Part shown: positions 9,819 through 18,368 of the stretch, one piece after another
Layout: every line of letters begins with the position of its first letter
Position numbering within the stretch: the first letter of the stretch is position 1
NCBI GenBank assembly: GCA_011773845.1
Contig: WVWV01000146.1
Coordinates: 21,235-59,314, forward strand
DNA length: 38,080 nucleotides
Reading direction: 5' to 3'
Source of the DNA: Lysobacterales bacterium
GTDB lineage: Bacteria > Pseudomonadota > Gammaproteobacteria > Xanthomonadales > SZUA-36
The notes under the pieces: generated by a model
What the model was told of the DNA's origin: nothing
Seen by the model: only the letters and a program-made list of their open reading frames with translations
Database searches by the model: none
Position numbers and translations under genes: made by a program

Positions 9819-10077
9819 AGGGGAATCGCTGCTGAGCTTTCCCTGCCGGTTCCCCATCAAGGCCATGGGGCGCAATGGCGAGGGCTTCGAGGCACTGGTC
9901 ACCGGTATCATCAGCCGTCACGCCGCCCTCTACGAGGGCGAGGCGGTTCGCACCAACGAGAGCACCGCGGGAAATTTCATCGCGGTCACCGTCACCATCG
10001 AGGCGCAATCGCGGGCCCAGCTGGATCGTATCTACCAGGAGCTGACCCGGTGCGAGCGCATCCTGATGGCGCTGTGA
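9811..10077 (+). CDS. ybeD: YbeD-like DUF493 protein
   Basis: A small 88-residue protein of the DUF493 family (E. coli YbeD is about the same length). It has a ferredoxin-like ACT-type fold, suggested by [10 protein letters not shown] at the start and [23 protein letters not shown] in the second half. The family is encoded between the carboxypeptidase and lipB in many Gammaproteobacteria; its role is unclear, and a regulatory link to lipoylation is only inferred from position. The ATG at 9811 overlaps the end of dacA by 8 bases. The frame is open further upstream, but that extension lies entirely within dacA. Confidence 0.9.
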   Translation: MSEGESLLSFPCRFPIKAMGRNGEGFEALVTGIISRHAALYEGEAVRTNESTAGNFIAVTVTIEAQSRAQLDRIYQELTRCERILMAL

Positions 10078-10085
10078 GCGCAGGT

Positions 10086-10784
10086 ATGCATTCCATGGCG
10101 CTGAGCGCAAACCCCGGGGCGGCGGCCGATGCGCTGGTCGTGCGGCGCCTGGGCCAGGCCGAGTACGGCGCCGTCTGGCGGGCCATGCAGGATTTCACCG
10201 ACCGGCGCCACGCAGGCACCGCCGACGAGCTGTGGCTGGTGCAGCACCCGCCGGTGTTCACCCTCGGCCAGGCCGGTCGGCGCGAGCATGTGCTGGCGCC
10301 GGGAGACATCCCGGTGCTGCGAGTCGATCGCGGCGGCCAGGTGACCTACCACGGCCCGGGCCAGCTCGTGGCCTATCCCTTACTGGACCTGCGCCGCTTG
10401 CGGCTGGGCGTTCGCCAGCTGGTACACCTCATCGAGGGGGCGGTCATCGAATTGCTCGGCTCCTTTGGCGTGCGGGCCGCGCGGGCGCCGGGCGCTCCGG
10501 GCGTCTACGTGGACGGGGTGAAGATCGCTGCGCTGGGGCTGAGGGTGCGAAGGGGATGCAGCTTCCACGGCCTGGCCCTGAATGTCGACATGGACCTGGA
10601 ACCCTTCGCACGCATCAACCCCTGCGGGTTCGAGGGCCTGCAGGTCACCCAACTCTCGCAACTCGCTTCCTGTGAACTGTCGCAGGTCGAGGCGCGGCTG
10701 ATCGACTGCCTGGCCGACGCACTGGGTTACGCCGGCCGCGTCGGTTCGGCAGCGCCGACACTGCCGGATGCGGCAGAAGGATGA
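10086..10784 (+). CDS. lipB: Octanoyl-ACP:protein N-octanoyltransferase LipB
   Basis: LipB moves the octanoyl group from acyl carrier protein to the lipoyl domains of 2-oxoacid dehydrogenases and GcvH, the first step of lipoate assembly. The conserved [12 protein letters not shown] motif is near residues 82-93. The catalytic Lys lies in [13 protein letters not shown] (Lys146) and the catalytic Cys in INPCGF (Cys180). The exact start is uncertain: ATG 10086, ATG 10095, or a GTG at 10074 that overlaps the ybeD stop as GTGA. The product is about 230 residues. lipA follows after 4 bases. Confidence 0.95.
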   Translation: MHSMALSANPGAAADALVVRRLGQAEYGAVWRAMQDFTDRRHAGTADELWLVQHPPVFTLGQAGRREHVLAPGDIPVLRVDRGGQVTYHGPGQLVAYPLLDLRRLRLGVRQLVHLIEGAVIELLGSFGVRAARAPGAPGVYVDGVKIAALGLRVRRGCSFHGLALNVDMDLEPFARINPCGFEGLQVTQLSQLASCELSQVEARLIDCLADALGYAGRVGSAAPTLPDAAEG

Positions 10785-10788
10785 CGGC

Positions 10789-11772
10789 ATGAGCGCCGGG
10801 CGCAGGGTTCCGATCCGACTGAGCGGGCCGCGGGCCGGCGAGAAGCAACTCGGCCGGGACAAGATGGCGCGCAACACGGCCCGCTTCGAGGCGGGGACGC
10901 CGGCGTTGCGCAAGCCGCCGTGGATCCGTGTGCGCCTGCCGGCAGGCAATGCCGTCCAGAACCTCAAGCAACGGCTGCGCAGCGAGGGCCTGGTCACCGT
11001 GTGCGAGGAGGCCAGCTGCCCGAATATCCACGAGTGTTTCGCCAAGGGCACGGCCACCTTCATGGTGCTGGGCGACATCTGCACCCGCCGCTGCTCGTTC
11101 TGCGACGTGGCGCACGGACGCCCGGGGCCGCCGGATCCACAGGAACCCCGGCGGCTGGCGAGCACCATCGCCGGCATGGGCCTTCGCTACGTGGTCGTCA
11201 CCTCCGTGGACCGGGACGACCTCCGCGACGGCGGTGCCGCCCATTTCGCCGCCTGCATTGCCGAGATCCGTGCCGTCAATCCTGGCATTCACGTGGAGAT
11301 CCTGGTGCCGGATTTCCGCGGCAAGGGCCGCATGGAACGCGCGCTGGAGGCGTTGTCGCAACAGCCGCCGGACGTGTTCAATCACAACCTGGAGACGGTG
11401 GAGCCGTTATACCGCGACGTGCGACCGGGTGCCGATTACCAGTGGTCGCTCGATTTGCTCAAGGCCTTCAAGCAGCGACACGCGGGCATTCCCACCAAGT
11501 CCGGCATCATGCTGGGGCTGGGGGAGACGCCCGAGCAGGTGGAGCGCGCCATGCAGGACCTGCGCGATCACGACGTCGACCTGTTGACCCTGGGCCAGTA
11601 TCTCCAGCCCACGCCCCACCATCATCCGGTGATGCGCTACTGGACGCCGGCGGAGTTCGACGAACTGGCCGTGCACGCCCGGCGCATCGGATTCACCCAC
11701 GTCGCCTCGGGACCGATGGTGCGCTCGTCCTACCACGCGGACCGACTGGCCGAGGAAGCGGGCCTGGTGTGA
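10789..11772 (+). CDS. lipA: Lipoyl synthase LipA
   Basis: LipA is a radical-SAM enzyme that inserts two sulfurs into the octanoyl chain delivered by LipB. The 327-residue protein has both iron-sulfur motifs: the auxiliary cluster Cys72, Cys77, Cys83 ([12 protein letters not shown]) and the radical-SAM CTRRCSFC at Cys98, Cys102, Cys105. The C-terminal RSSYHA carries the Ser that ligates the auxiliary cluster that is consumed as the sulfur source. I chose the ATG at 10789 because AGAAGGA sits 7 bases upstream; the frame extends a few codons upstream into lipB. It probably ends the envelope/lipoate series. Confidence 0.97.
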   Translation: MSAGRRVPIRLSGPRAGEKQLGRDKMARNTARFEAGTPALRKPPWIRVRLPAGNAVQNLKQRLRSEGLVTVCEEASCPNIHECFAKGTATFMVLGDICTRRCSFCDVAHGRPGPPDPQEPRRLASTIAGMGLRYVVVTSVDRDDLRDGGAAHFAACIAEIRAVNPGIHVEILVPDFRGKGRMERALEALSQQPPDVFNHNLETVEPLYRDVRPGADYQWSLDLLKAFKQRHAGIPTKSGIMLGLGETPEQVERAMQDLRDHDVDLLTLGQYLQPTPHHHPVMRYWTPAEFDELAVHARRIGFTHVASGPMVRSSYHADRLAEEAGLV

Positions 11773-11890
11773 AGGGCCTGTTCCCCGCAGGCTTGCGCTC
11801 CGTCGCCTTTTGCTGGCTTAATTGCAACCATCCGCTGGAAGAGCGGTCTGTAACTGGACTGCGCCCGCGGCCAGGGGGCGGTCATTGATC

Positions 11891-11908
11891 AAGGAGAGTC
11901 AGCGCTTG
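11891..11908 (+). promoter_or_regulatory. Ribosome binding site deciding a TTG start for prc
   Basis: AAGGAG (11891-11896) lies 9 bases before the TTG at 11906-11908. Translation from this TTG gives a clean signal peptide. Upstream TTG codons in frame lack a comparable site and would place about 28 hydrophilic residues before the signal. Confidence 0.75.
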
Positions 11909-14071
11909 AAAGTGTGCAGAATAGCCATTGTTCTGCTGATGAGTTCCGTTGCGTGGGCGAGCGTGCCCGACGAGCAGTCGATCGCGCTCAAGCCGAGCAT
12001 GGAGCAGCGATTTGCCAGCAACCTCGCGACCAAGTTCCTGACCAACTGGCACTACAAGGACATCCGCCTCGACGACACGCTCTCCAGCGGTATCTTCGAG
12101 GGGTATCTCGAATTGCTGGACCCGAATCGCAGCTATTTCCTGGCCGCCGACATCGCCTCGTTCGAACGCTTCCGCCGCGCGCTCGATGACGCGCTGCGCC
12201 ACTCCGACCTGGCGCCCGCATACGAAATCTTCAACCTGTATTCCGAGCGCGTGCAGCAGCGTGTCAGCCACGCGCGCGCCCTGCTGAAGCAGCCGTTCGA
12301 TTTCACCGTCGATGAATACTACAGCTTCGATCGCTCGGAGGCCCCGTGGGCCCTGAGCGAGGCGGAACTCAACGAAATCTGGCGCAAGCGGGTTAAGAAC
12401 GACTATTTGCGGCTCAAGCTGACCGGCAAGGAGGCTGAGGCCATCGTGGAGACGCTGGACGACCGTTACGTCAATCAGGAGCGCCGCATCCTGGAGCTTA
12501 AATCGCCCGACATCTTCCAGTTTTTCATGAATGCCTTCGCGCAGGCCATCGAGCCTCATACCGGTTATCTGTCGCCACGCAGCTCGGAGAATTTCGAGAT
12601 TTCCATGAAGCTGTCACTGGAAGGCATCGGCGCGCTGCTCGGCCGCCAGACCGAGTACACCAGCATTCAGCAGGTGGTGCCGGGCGGACCGGCGTCCCTG
12701 GATGGCAGGCTGCAGGCGGGCGACCGCATCATCGCGGTGGGGCAGGGCCATGACGGCAAGATGGTCGACGTGATCGGCTGGCGGGTGGACGATGTGGTTG
12801 ACCTGATCCGCGGACCCAAGGACACCGTGGTGAAGCTGGAGGTGCTGCCGGAGGACGCGGGCGAGGACGGCCCCAGCGTGACCATCGACATCGTCCGCGG
12901 CGAGGTGAGGCTGGAAGAGCAGGCGGCGAAGAGCGACATCATCGAGGTGCCGCGCGACGGTGACGGGCCGCTCAAGATCGGCGTGATCGATTTGCCGGTG
13001 TTCTATCTCGATTTCAACGGCCGGGCCACAAACCGGCCCGACTACCGCTCCAGCACGCGTGACGTGCGCCGGTTGATCGAGGAGCTCAAGGCCGAGGGCG
13101 TGCAGGGCATGGTGATCGACCTGCGCAACAACGGCGGCGGCTCGCTATTGGAGGCCACCACGCTGACGGGCCTGTTCATCGACCAGGGACCCGTGGTGCA
13201 GGTGCGCAATTCCTCCGGGCGAATCAGCACCGAGGAGGACACTGAGCCGGGCATGGCCTGGGACGGTCCGCTGGCGGTGCTGGTCAACCGCTACAGCGCC
13301 TCGGCCTCGGAGATTTTCGCGGCCGCGATCCAGGATTACGGCCGTGGGCTGGTGATCGGCGAGACCACCTTCGGCAAGGGTACGGTACAGAGCCTGCTGG
13401 ACCTCGATGATTACGCGCCCTCCGACTCGCCCAGCATGGGACAGCTGAAGATCACCATGGCGCAGTTTTTCCGCGTCAATGGCGGGTCGACCCAGAACCG
13501 CGGGGTCATTCCGGACATCCGCTTTCCGTCGGCGGGGGACCCGGAAGCGTATGGCGAGCGCTCGCTCGACAACGCGCTGCCCTGGACGCAGATCGAGGCG
13601 GCGGATTACCAGACCAGCGGCGACCTGAGCCAGATGGTGGCGGTGGCGGATTTCCGCTACCAGGGCCGGGCTTCTGCCGATCGGGAATTTGCCTGGCTGA
13701 TGACCGATATCGAGGAATTCAACCAGGAGCAGGACAGCACCACGGTATCGCTGCTGGAATCGGCCCGCCGCGAAGAGCTGGACGAGAAGGAAACGCGACG
13801 CAAGGAGCGCAAGGAGCAGCGTCAGGGTCACGGGCCCCTGTTTGACGACGAGGATCGCGTGAGTCTGGATGCCGACGAGCTCGAAGAGGCGCCGCAGGAC
13901 GGGGCCGAGGACGATGAAGAGAGCACGGACGACGACAGACCGGACCTGTTACTCAGGGAGTCCGCGCGCATCGTCGCCGACATGGTCGAACTGAGCGCCG
14001 ATCATCAGACGCTGGTGCAGCAGTTCTCGACGCTGAACCGGCAGCACCAGGGCAGCGAGAAAATCAACTGA
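11906..14071 (+). CDS. prc: Periplasmic carboxy-terminal processing protease (Tsp/Prc)
   Basis: Prc is a PDZ-containing Ser-Lys protease of family S41 that trims or degrades periplasmic proteins from the C-terminus, including peptidoglycan enzymes. The 721-residue protein has a signal peptide (MKVCRIAIVLLMSSVAWAS), an N-terminal helical domain, a PDZ domain around residues 240-330, and a protease core with NRYSASASEIF (nucleophile probably Ser466) and FGKGTVQ (Lys491). The 25-residue Ser-Lys spacing equals that of E. coli Tsp. The C-terminal part is very acidic (DEDRVSLDADELEE and beyond). The TTG start is supported by a strong ribosome binding site. Position after mltB/rlpA/dacA fits cell-wall quality control. 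Confidence 0.95.
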   Translation: MKVCRIAIVLLMSSVAWASVPDEQSIALKPSMEQRFASNLATKFLTNWHYKDIRLDDTLSSGIFEGYLELLDPNRSYFLAADIASFERFRRALDDALRHSDLAPAYEIFNLYSERVQQRVSHARALLKQPFDFTVDEYYSFDRSEAPWALSEAELNEIWRKRVKNDYLRLKLTGKEAEAIVETLDDRYVNQERRILELKSPDIFQFFMNAFAQAIEPHTGYLSPRSSENFEISMKLSLEGIGALLGRQTEYTSIQQVVPGGPASLDGRLQAGDRIIAVGQGHDGKMVDVIGWRVDDVVDLIRGPKDTVVKLEVLPEDAGEDGPSVTIDIVRGEVRLEEQAAKSDIIEVPRDGDGPLKIGVIDLPVFYLDFNGRATNRPDYRSSTRDVRRLIEELKAEGVQGMVIDLRNNGGGSLLEATTLTGLFIDQGPVVQVRNSSGRISTEEDTEPGMAWDGPLAVLVNRYSASASEIFAAAIQDYGRGLVIGETTFGKGTVQSLLDLDDYAPSDSPSMGQLKITMAQFFRVNGGSTQNRGVIPDIRFPSAGDPEAYGERSLDNALPWTQIEAADYQTSGDLSQMVAVADFRYQGRASADREFAWLMTDIEEFNQEQDSTTVSLLESARREELDEKETRRKERKEQRQGHGPLFDDEDRVSLDADELEEAPQDGAEDDEESTDDDRPDLLLRESARIVADMVELSADHQTLVQQFSTLNRQHQGSEKIN

Positions 14072-14083
14072 AAGCGGCTTCCA

Positions 14084-14112
14084 GGCCCGGCCCGCCAGAA
14101 GCGGGCCGGGCC
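14084..14112. terminator. Bidirectional terminator between prc and mscL
   Basis: A perfect 12-bp GC-rich stem (14084-14095 with 14101-14112, loop CAGAA) is followed on the plus strand by ATTTTCATT. It sits in the convergent gap, 13 bases after the prc stop and 25 bases before the mscL stop codon as read from the left. It is well placed to end prc. The minus-strand tail is less T-rich, so its effect on mscL is less sure. Confidence 0.8.
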
Positions 14113-14137
14113 ATTTTCATTGGGGCCGCGCCCTGCC

Positions 14138-14551
14138 TCAACGGTTGCGCAGGGAATCGCGAATCTGAGTCAGCAATTCGACTTCGGCCGAAGGCTTGGG
14201 CGGTTCCGGCGGAGCCTCCTCGGCGGTCGCTTCCTCGGCGCGCTTGAGCGAGTTCATTGCCTTGATGGCCATGAAGATCGCAAAGGCGATGATGATGAAA
14301 TCGATCAGTGTCTGGATGAACATGCCATAGTTGAGCGTGACCGCCTCCGCGCCCTCGGATGCCGCGCGCAAGGTGACCGCCAGCCCGGTGAAATCGACCC
14401 CACCCAGCAACATCCCGATGGGCGGCATCAACACGTCGTTGACGAACGATGACACGATCTTCCCGAACGCGCCGCCGATGATGATACCGACTGCCATGTC
14501 CATCACGTTTCCGCGCATGGCAAATTCTTTGAATTCCGACATCATGCTCAT
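14138..14551 (-). CDS. mscL: Large-conductance mechanosensitive channel MscL
   Basis: MscL opens a wide inner-membrane pore when membrane tension rises and releases solutes on osmotic downshock. The 137-residue product shows the N-terminal amphipathic helix ([17 protein letters not shown]), the pore-lining TM1 with [23 protein letters not shown], a periplasmic loop, TM2 ([17 protein letters not shown]) and a charged C-terminal helix ending [18 protein letters not shown] lies 6 bases before the ATG at 14551. It is convergent with prc and divergent from priA. A TATGAT at 14621-14626 (minus strand) could be its -10, without a clear -35. Confidence 0.97.
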   Translation of the reverse strand: MSMMSEFKEFAMRGNVMDMAVGIIIGGAFGKIVSSFVNDVLMPPIGMLLGGVDFTGLAVTLRAASEGAEAVTLNYGMFIQTLIDFIIIAFAIFMAIKAMNSLKRAEEATAEEAPPEPPKPSAEVELLTQIRDSLRNR

Positions 14552-14662
14552 GGTTTTCTCCCGTTCTCACGTGTGGTTTTCTCAAGCCCCGGACCGTGCG
14601 CCTGCGGGCTTGGTTCCAGCATCATACAGTTGCGTGTGTCGGGATACGACTGCGTGGCCCGC

Positions 14663-14671
14663 TGCTAGAAT
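14663..14671 (+). promoter_or_regulatory. Weak candidate extended -10 for priA
   Basis: TGCTAGAAT (TGn at 14663-14665, TAGAAT at 14666-14671) ends 9 bases before the priA ATG. No -35 is evident. If used, transcription would start within a few bases of the ATG, which also lacks an obvious ribosome binding site. Confidence 0.3.
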
Positions 14672-14679
14672 GACCCTCG

Positions 14680-16866
14680 ATGGCATCCACCCACGCTGAG
14701 AGTGTGCTGAGGGTCGCAGTGCCGGTCCCGTTGCCGGGCCTGTTCGACTACCTGCCCCCGTCCGATGGCGTCGGCCTCGGGCCCGGCACCCGGGTCGTGG
14801 TGCCGTTTGGACAACGCCAGGCGGTGGGGGTGGTGATGGCCGTCGCCGGATCCAGCGACGTCCCGTCGGGACGGCTGTTGCCGGTCAAGCGGGCTCTGGA
14901 CGCGGGCGAGCCCCTGCTGGACGGGCCATTGCTGGATTTGCTGACCTGGTGCGCACGCTATTACAAGCATGCGCCCGGCGAGGTGGTCATGAACGCTCTC
15001 CCGCCGCCCTTGCGCCTCGCGCGCCACGTCGTCCCGGAAGCCCCCGTGCAGTATCGGTTGACCGCCGAGGGGCGGGAACGGCTCGGCCAACCGCCGGGAC
15101 GGGCGAGCGCGCAGTGGCAATTGCTCGACCTGCTGCGCGAGGGTCCGGCCGACCCCGGCGCGATGCGCCGCTGGCGCGGCGACTGGAGCCGGATCGCGTC
15201 GCGGGTGGTCGAACACGGCTGGGTCGCGGAAGAGGCGCGTGCGCAGCCGGTGCTGGATGCCCAGGCGGGCCCGGAATTGACGGCGGAGCAGCAGAGCGCG
15301 CTGGCGGCGCTGCGGGCCGGGCTCACTGGTTTTCGCTGCCACCTGCTGGACGGCATCACCGGCAGCGGCAAAACCGAGATCTACCTGCGCCTCATCGAGG
15401 AGGTTGTGCGCTCGGGCCGGCAGGTCCTGGTGCTGGTGCCCGAAATCGGCCTGACGCCCCAATTGGTTGAACGATTCAGGCGGCGCCTGGGCCTGCAGCC
15501 GGCCTTGTCGCATTCCGGACTGTCCGATGGTGAGCGGGTGGAAACCTGGGCCGCGGCCCGCCGCGGCGAGGCGCGCCTGCTGATCGGCACCCGTTCCGCC
15601 TTGTTCCTGCCGCTTCCCAGGCCCGGGTTGATCATCATGGATGAATCGCATGATGCCTCCTTCAAGCAGCAGGAGGGATTCCGATTCTCTGCCCGCGACG
15701 TGGCCATCAAACGCGCTGCGCTGCTCGAAGTTCCCATCGTGCTGGGCACCGCGACCCCGTCGCTGGAAACCCTGCACAACGCCGCGTCCGGCAAATACGG
15801 ATGGATTCGCCTGCGCCAACGGGCCACCGGCGCACCCGAACCGGCCTGGTCGCTGGTCGACCTGCGCCAGCAGATCACCCAGGGCGGACTCGCTTCCACC
15901 ACGCTGGAGCGCATCGGCGCGGCGCTGGAACGGGGCGAGCAGGTGCTGGTGTTCCTGAATCGCCGCGGTTATGCGCCGGTGCTGTTGTGCCATGATTGCG
16001 GCTGGCACGGGACCTGCCAGCGGTGTGATTCGAACATGACCTGGCACCGGGCCGGCCGCACCTTGATTTGCCATCATTGCGAGCGACGCCAGCCGGTGCC
16101 GCGGGTGTGCCCGGACTGCAGGGCGGACGCCCTGCAGGGGGCGGGAGCGGGCACCGAACAGCTCGAACGGCTGCTGGGACGGCATTTTCCCGGCTTTCCG
16201 TGCTACCGGTTCGACCGCGACCAGACCCGGCGCAAGGGCGCCTTCGAGCGCCTGTACCAGGAAGTCCGACGGGGAGCGCCCGGTATCCTGGTGGGCACCC
16301 AGATGCTGGCCAAGGGCCATCACTTCGAAGGCATCACGCTGGTGGTGATCGTCAACCTCGACCAGGCGCTGTACAGCGCCGATTTCCGGGCCATGGAACG
16401 CATGGGCCAACTGATGACGCAGGTAGCGGGACGCGCCGGTCGCGCCGGCCGGGCCGGGCAGGTGGTGCTGCAAACCCACCATCCGGACCATCCGCTACTG
16501 GCTCGCCTGTTGCGGGACGGGTACGAAGCGTTCGCAATGGAACTGCTGGAGGAGCGCCGGCTGACGGGGTTGCCGCCGTTCACCCACCAGGCCATGCTGC
16601 GCGCGGAGGCGGTCGGGCGCGAACCCGTGCTGGAATTCCTGCACCAGGCCAGGGCGGCATTCAGCGGCGATTCCACCGGCGTTTACGGCCCGCTGCCGGC
16701 CCTCATGGAGCGTCGTGGTGGACGCTTCCGCTGGTACCTGTTGGCCCAGGACGCCAGTCGCGCCCGCCTGCAACGAAACCTCGACCGGTGGCTGACGAAG
16801 GTGCGTTCGCTGCCGGGTGTCCGCCGCGTCCGCTGGAGCGTGGACATCGACCCGCAGGAAGCCTAA
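14680..16866 (+). CDS. priA: Primosomal helicase PriA (replication restart)
   Basis: PriA recognises abandoned forks and D-loops and reloads the replicative helicase. The 728 residues contain the N-terminal DNA-binding domain, Walker A GSGKTE (about 228-233), the DESH form of the DEAH box (321-324), helicase motif GTATPSLETL, and a zinc-binding insertion with eight Cys (CHDC, CQRC, CHHC and CPDC, about 437-485). The later helicase motifs GTQMLAKGHHFEGITLV and QVAGRAGRAGR are intact. In several Gammaproteobacteria priA is close to argS and an FtsN-like SPOR gene; here the moxR/bat operon lies between them. Confidence 0.97.
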   Translation: MASTHAESVLRVAVPVPLPGLFDYLPPSDGVGLGPGTRVVVPFGQRQAVGVVMAVAGSSDVPSGRLLPVKRALDAGEPLLDGPLLDLLTWCARYYKHAPGEVVMNALPPPLRLARHVVPEAPVQYRLTAEGRERLGQPPGRASAQWQLLDLLREGPADPGAMRRWRGDWSRIASRVVEHGWVAEEARAQPVLDAQAGPELTAEQQSALAALRAGLTGFRCHLLDGITGSGKTEIYLRLIEEVVRSGRQVLVLVPEIGLTPQLVERFRRRLGLQPALSHSGLSDGERVETWAAARRGEARLLIGTRSALFLPLPRPGLIIMDESHDASFKQQEGFRFSARDVAIKRAALLEVPIVLGTATPSLETLHNAASGKYGWIRLRQRATGAPEPAWSLVDLRQQITQGGLASTTLERIGAALERGEQVLVFLNRRGYAPVLLCHDCGWHGTCQRCDSNMTWHRAGRTLICHHCERRQPVPRVCPDCRADALQGAGAGTEQLERLLGRHFPGFPCYRFDRDQTRRKGAFERLYQEVRRGAPGILVGTQMLAKGHHFEGITLVVIVNLDQALYSADFRAMERMGQLMTQVAGRAGRAGRAGQVVLQTHHPDHPLLARLLRDGYEAFAMELLEERRLTGLPPFTHQAMLRAEAVGREPVLEFLHQARAAFSGDSTGVYGPLPALMERRGGRFRWYLLAQDASRARLQRNLDRWLTKVRSLPGVRRVRWSVDIDPQEA

Positions 16867-16891
16867 AAACCGTGTTTTCAGCCCGCGCGAT

Positions 16892-17113
16892 TCACTCCTC
16901 TTGCTTGCCTTTGCGGCGCGGGCGGTAAGATGACGAGCGCGGGGGGTTCACCCAGTGAACCGAGACCCGTTGCTCCCTGGCTGCGCGTTCAACGGCGTTG
17001 ATGTACATCGTGGCCATATCGCCCGACACCGGTGCCGGTTTGGCTTGTTGCGTGCCGCAGCCCACGAGCACGATCGACAATGAGAGGCATGCTGTTTGCA
17101 GGTGTTTTTTCAC
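16892..17113 (-). CDS. Small putative lipoprotein of unknown function
   Basis: I do not recognise this 73-residue protein. From a GTG start at 17113 (AAGGA 6 bases upstream) it has a lipoprotein signal with two Lys, a hydrophobic core and lipobox LVGC (Cys19). A short mature part follows with an amphipathic stretch (DMATMYINAVERAAREQ), and the C-terminus is very basic (SSYRPRRKGKQEE). The longer open frame upstream has no signal-like character. A sigma70-like promoter is placed correctly for this start. It is convergent with priA (25-base gap) and divergent from moxR. The basic tail could contact an anionic surface or peptidoglycan, but this is a guess. Confidence 0.65.
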   Translation of the reverse strand: MKKHLQTACLSLSIVLVGCGTQQAKPAPVSGDMATMYINAVERAAREQRVSVHWVNPPRSSSYRPRRKGKQEE

Positions 17114-17159
17114 GTGGTCCTTTCCGCAACCGGCGCATGGGCCCGGCGCTTGGCCTATC

Positions 17160-17187
17160 AACATAACATCCCGGGGGCAGCTTTCAA
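17160..17187 (-). promoter_or_regulatory. Candidate promoter of the small lipoprotein gene
   Basis: Minus strand: TTGAAA (17187-17182), a 16-base spacer and TATGTT (17165-17160). The predicted start near 17153 gives a leader of about 40 bases. The rest of the 241-base gap up to moxR shows only a weak plus-strand candidate (TTTAAA about 17 bases before TAACTT) close to the moxR start. Confidence 0.5.
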
Positions 17188-17354
17188 ATGGTTTCACAGG
17201 CGCGTTTTGCGGCGGCGCGGCACCGCAAGATGGAAACGAGCGTCGGGAGGGGCCACTGCGGATGCCATGACTCGAAGCCGGAGCTTTTCTGGTCGTCAAG
17301 AGTCCATCGGTTTAAACTTCATTTCCCCCGGAATAACTTGCAGCGCTTCTGACC

Positions 17355-18368
17355 ATGGAATCAACCAAACCGGAATCACGCGTCGAGGCCGCGGCGCAAA
17401 CGGGCGAACGCGAAGCGTTTGCCACCCTCAGCACGGCGGTCAACGAGCTGATCATCGGCCAGGAGCGCCTGATGGAGCGGCTGATCATGGCGCTGCTCTG
17501 CCATGGCCACCTGCTGGTGGAAGGCGCGCCCGGCCTGGCGAAGACGACTGCCATCAAGGTGCTCGCCGATCGCATCGAGGGCGACTTCCATCGCATCCAG
17601 TTCACCCCGGACCTGTTGCCGGCCGACCTGACGGGAACCGAGATCTACCGGCCCCAGGACGGCAGCTTCGAGTTTCAGCGGGGGCCCATTTTTCACAACC
17701 TCATCCTGGCCGACGAGGTCAACCGGGCGCCCGCCAAGGTGCAGTCGGCGCTGCTCGAGGCGATGGGCGAACACCAGGTCACCGTGGGGCGCGTCACCTA
17801 TGCGCTGCCGCAACTGTTCCTGGTGATGGCCACGCAGAACCCCATCGAGCAGGAGGGCACCTATCCTCTGCCGGAAGCGCAGCTGGACCGCTTCCTGATG
17901 CACGTGTCGATCGGCTACCCGGACGCCGCGGCCGAACAGGAGATTCTGGGGTTGGCCCGGCAGCAGGCCCGGGATGAACTCTCCGAGGCGCCGCAGGCGC
18001 CGGTGCTGGTCACCCAGCAGCAGGTATTCGCCGCCCAGTCACAGGTGCTCGAACTCCATCTGGCCCCGGCGCTGCAGGAATATATCGTGCAACTGGTGTT
18101 GGCGACGCGCGATCCGGGCCGGTGGGACGAGACCCTGGGGCACCTGGTCAGTTATGGCGCCAGCCCACGCGCCACGATCGGCCTCGACCGCTGTTCTAGG
18201 GCCCGCGCCTGGCTCGACGGACGGGATTACGTGTCGCCCGATGACGTCCATGCCACCATCCACGACGTCCTGCGCCATCGGGTGCTGCTGTCCTACGAGG
18301 CCGAAGCCGATGGCGTCATCGTCGACGAGCTGGTCGATCGGCTGCTGGAGCGGGTTCCGGTTCCATGA
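17355..18368 (+). CDS. MoxR-family AAA+ ATPase
   Basis: MoxR ATPases act as chaperones that work with VWA-domain proteins encoded beside them. The 337-residue protein has Walker A GAPGLAKT (57-64), Walker B LILADEVNRA (about 116-125), the motif ATQNPIEQEGTYPLPEAQLDRF with sensor 1 and the arginine-finger region, and a C-terminal helical lid containing YGASPRATIGLDR. These are standard for the MoxR proper subfamily. It opens a six-gene operon; the DUF58 gene overlaps its stop by 4 bases. No strong ribosome binding site precedes the ATG. Confidence 0.93.
   Translation: MESTKPESRVEAAAQTGEREAFATLSTAVNELIIGQERLMERLIMALLCHGHLLVEGAPGLAKTTAIKVLADRIEGDFHRIQFTPDLLPADLTGTEIYRPQDGSFEFQRGPIFHNLILADEVNRAPAKVQSALLEAMGEHQVTVGRVTYALPQLFLVMATQNPIEQEGTYPLPEAQLDRFLMHVSIGYPDAAAEQEILGLARQQARDELSEAPQAPVLVTQQQVFAAQSQVLELHLAPALQEYIVQLVLATRDPGRWDETLGHLVSYGASPRATIGLDRCSRARAWLDGRDYVSPDDVHATIHDVLRHRVLLSYEAEADGVIVDELVDRLLERVPVP

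Noticed and set aside
11773-11800. Terminator after lipA
   Set aside because: GCCTG...CAGGC forms only a 5-bp stem with a C-rich loop and no T run, so termination is not supported.
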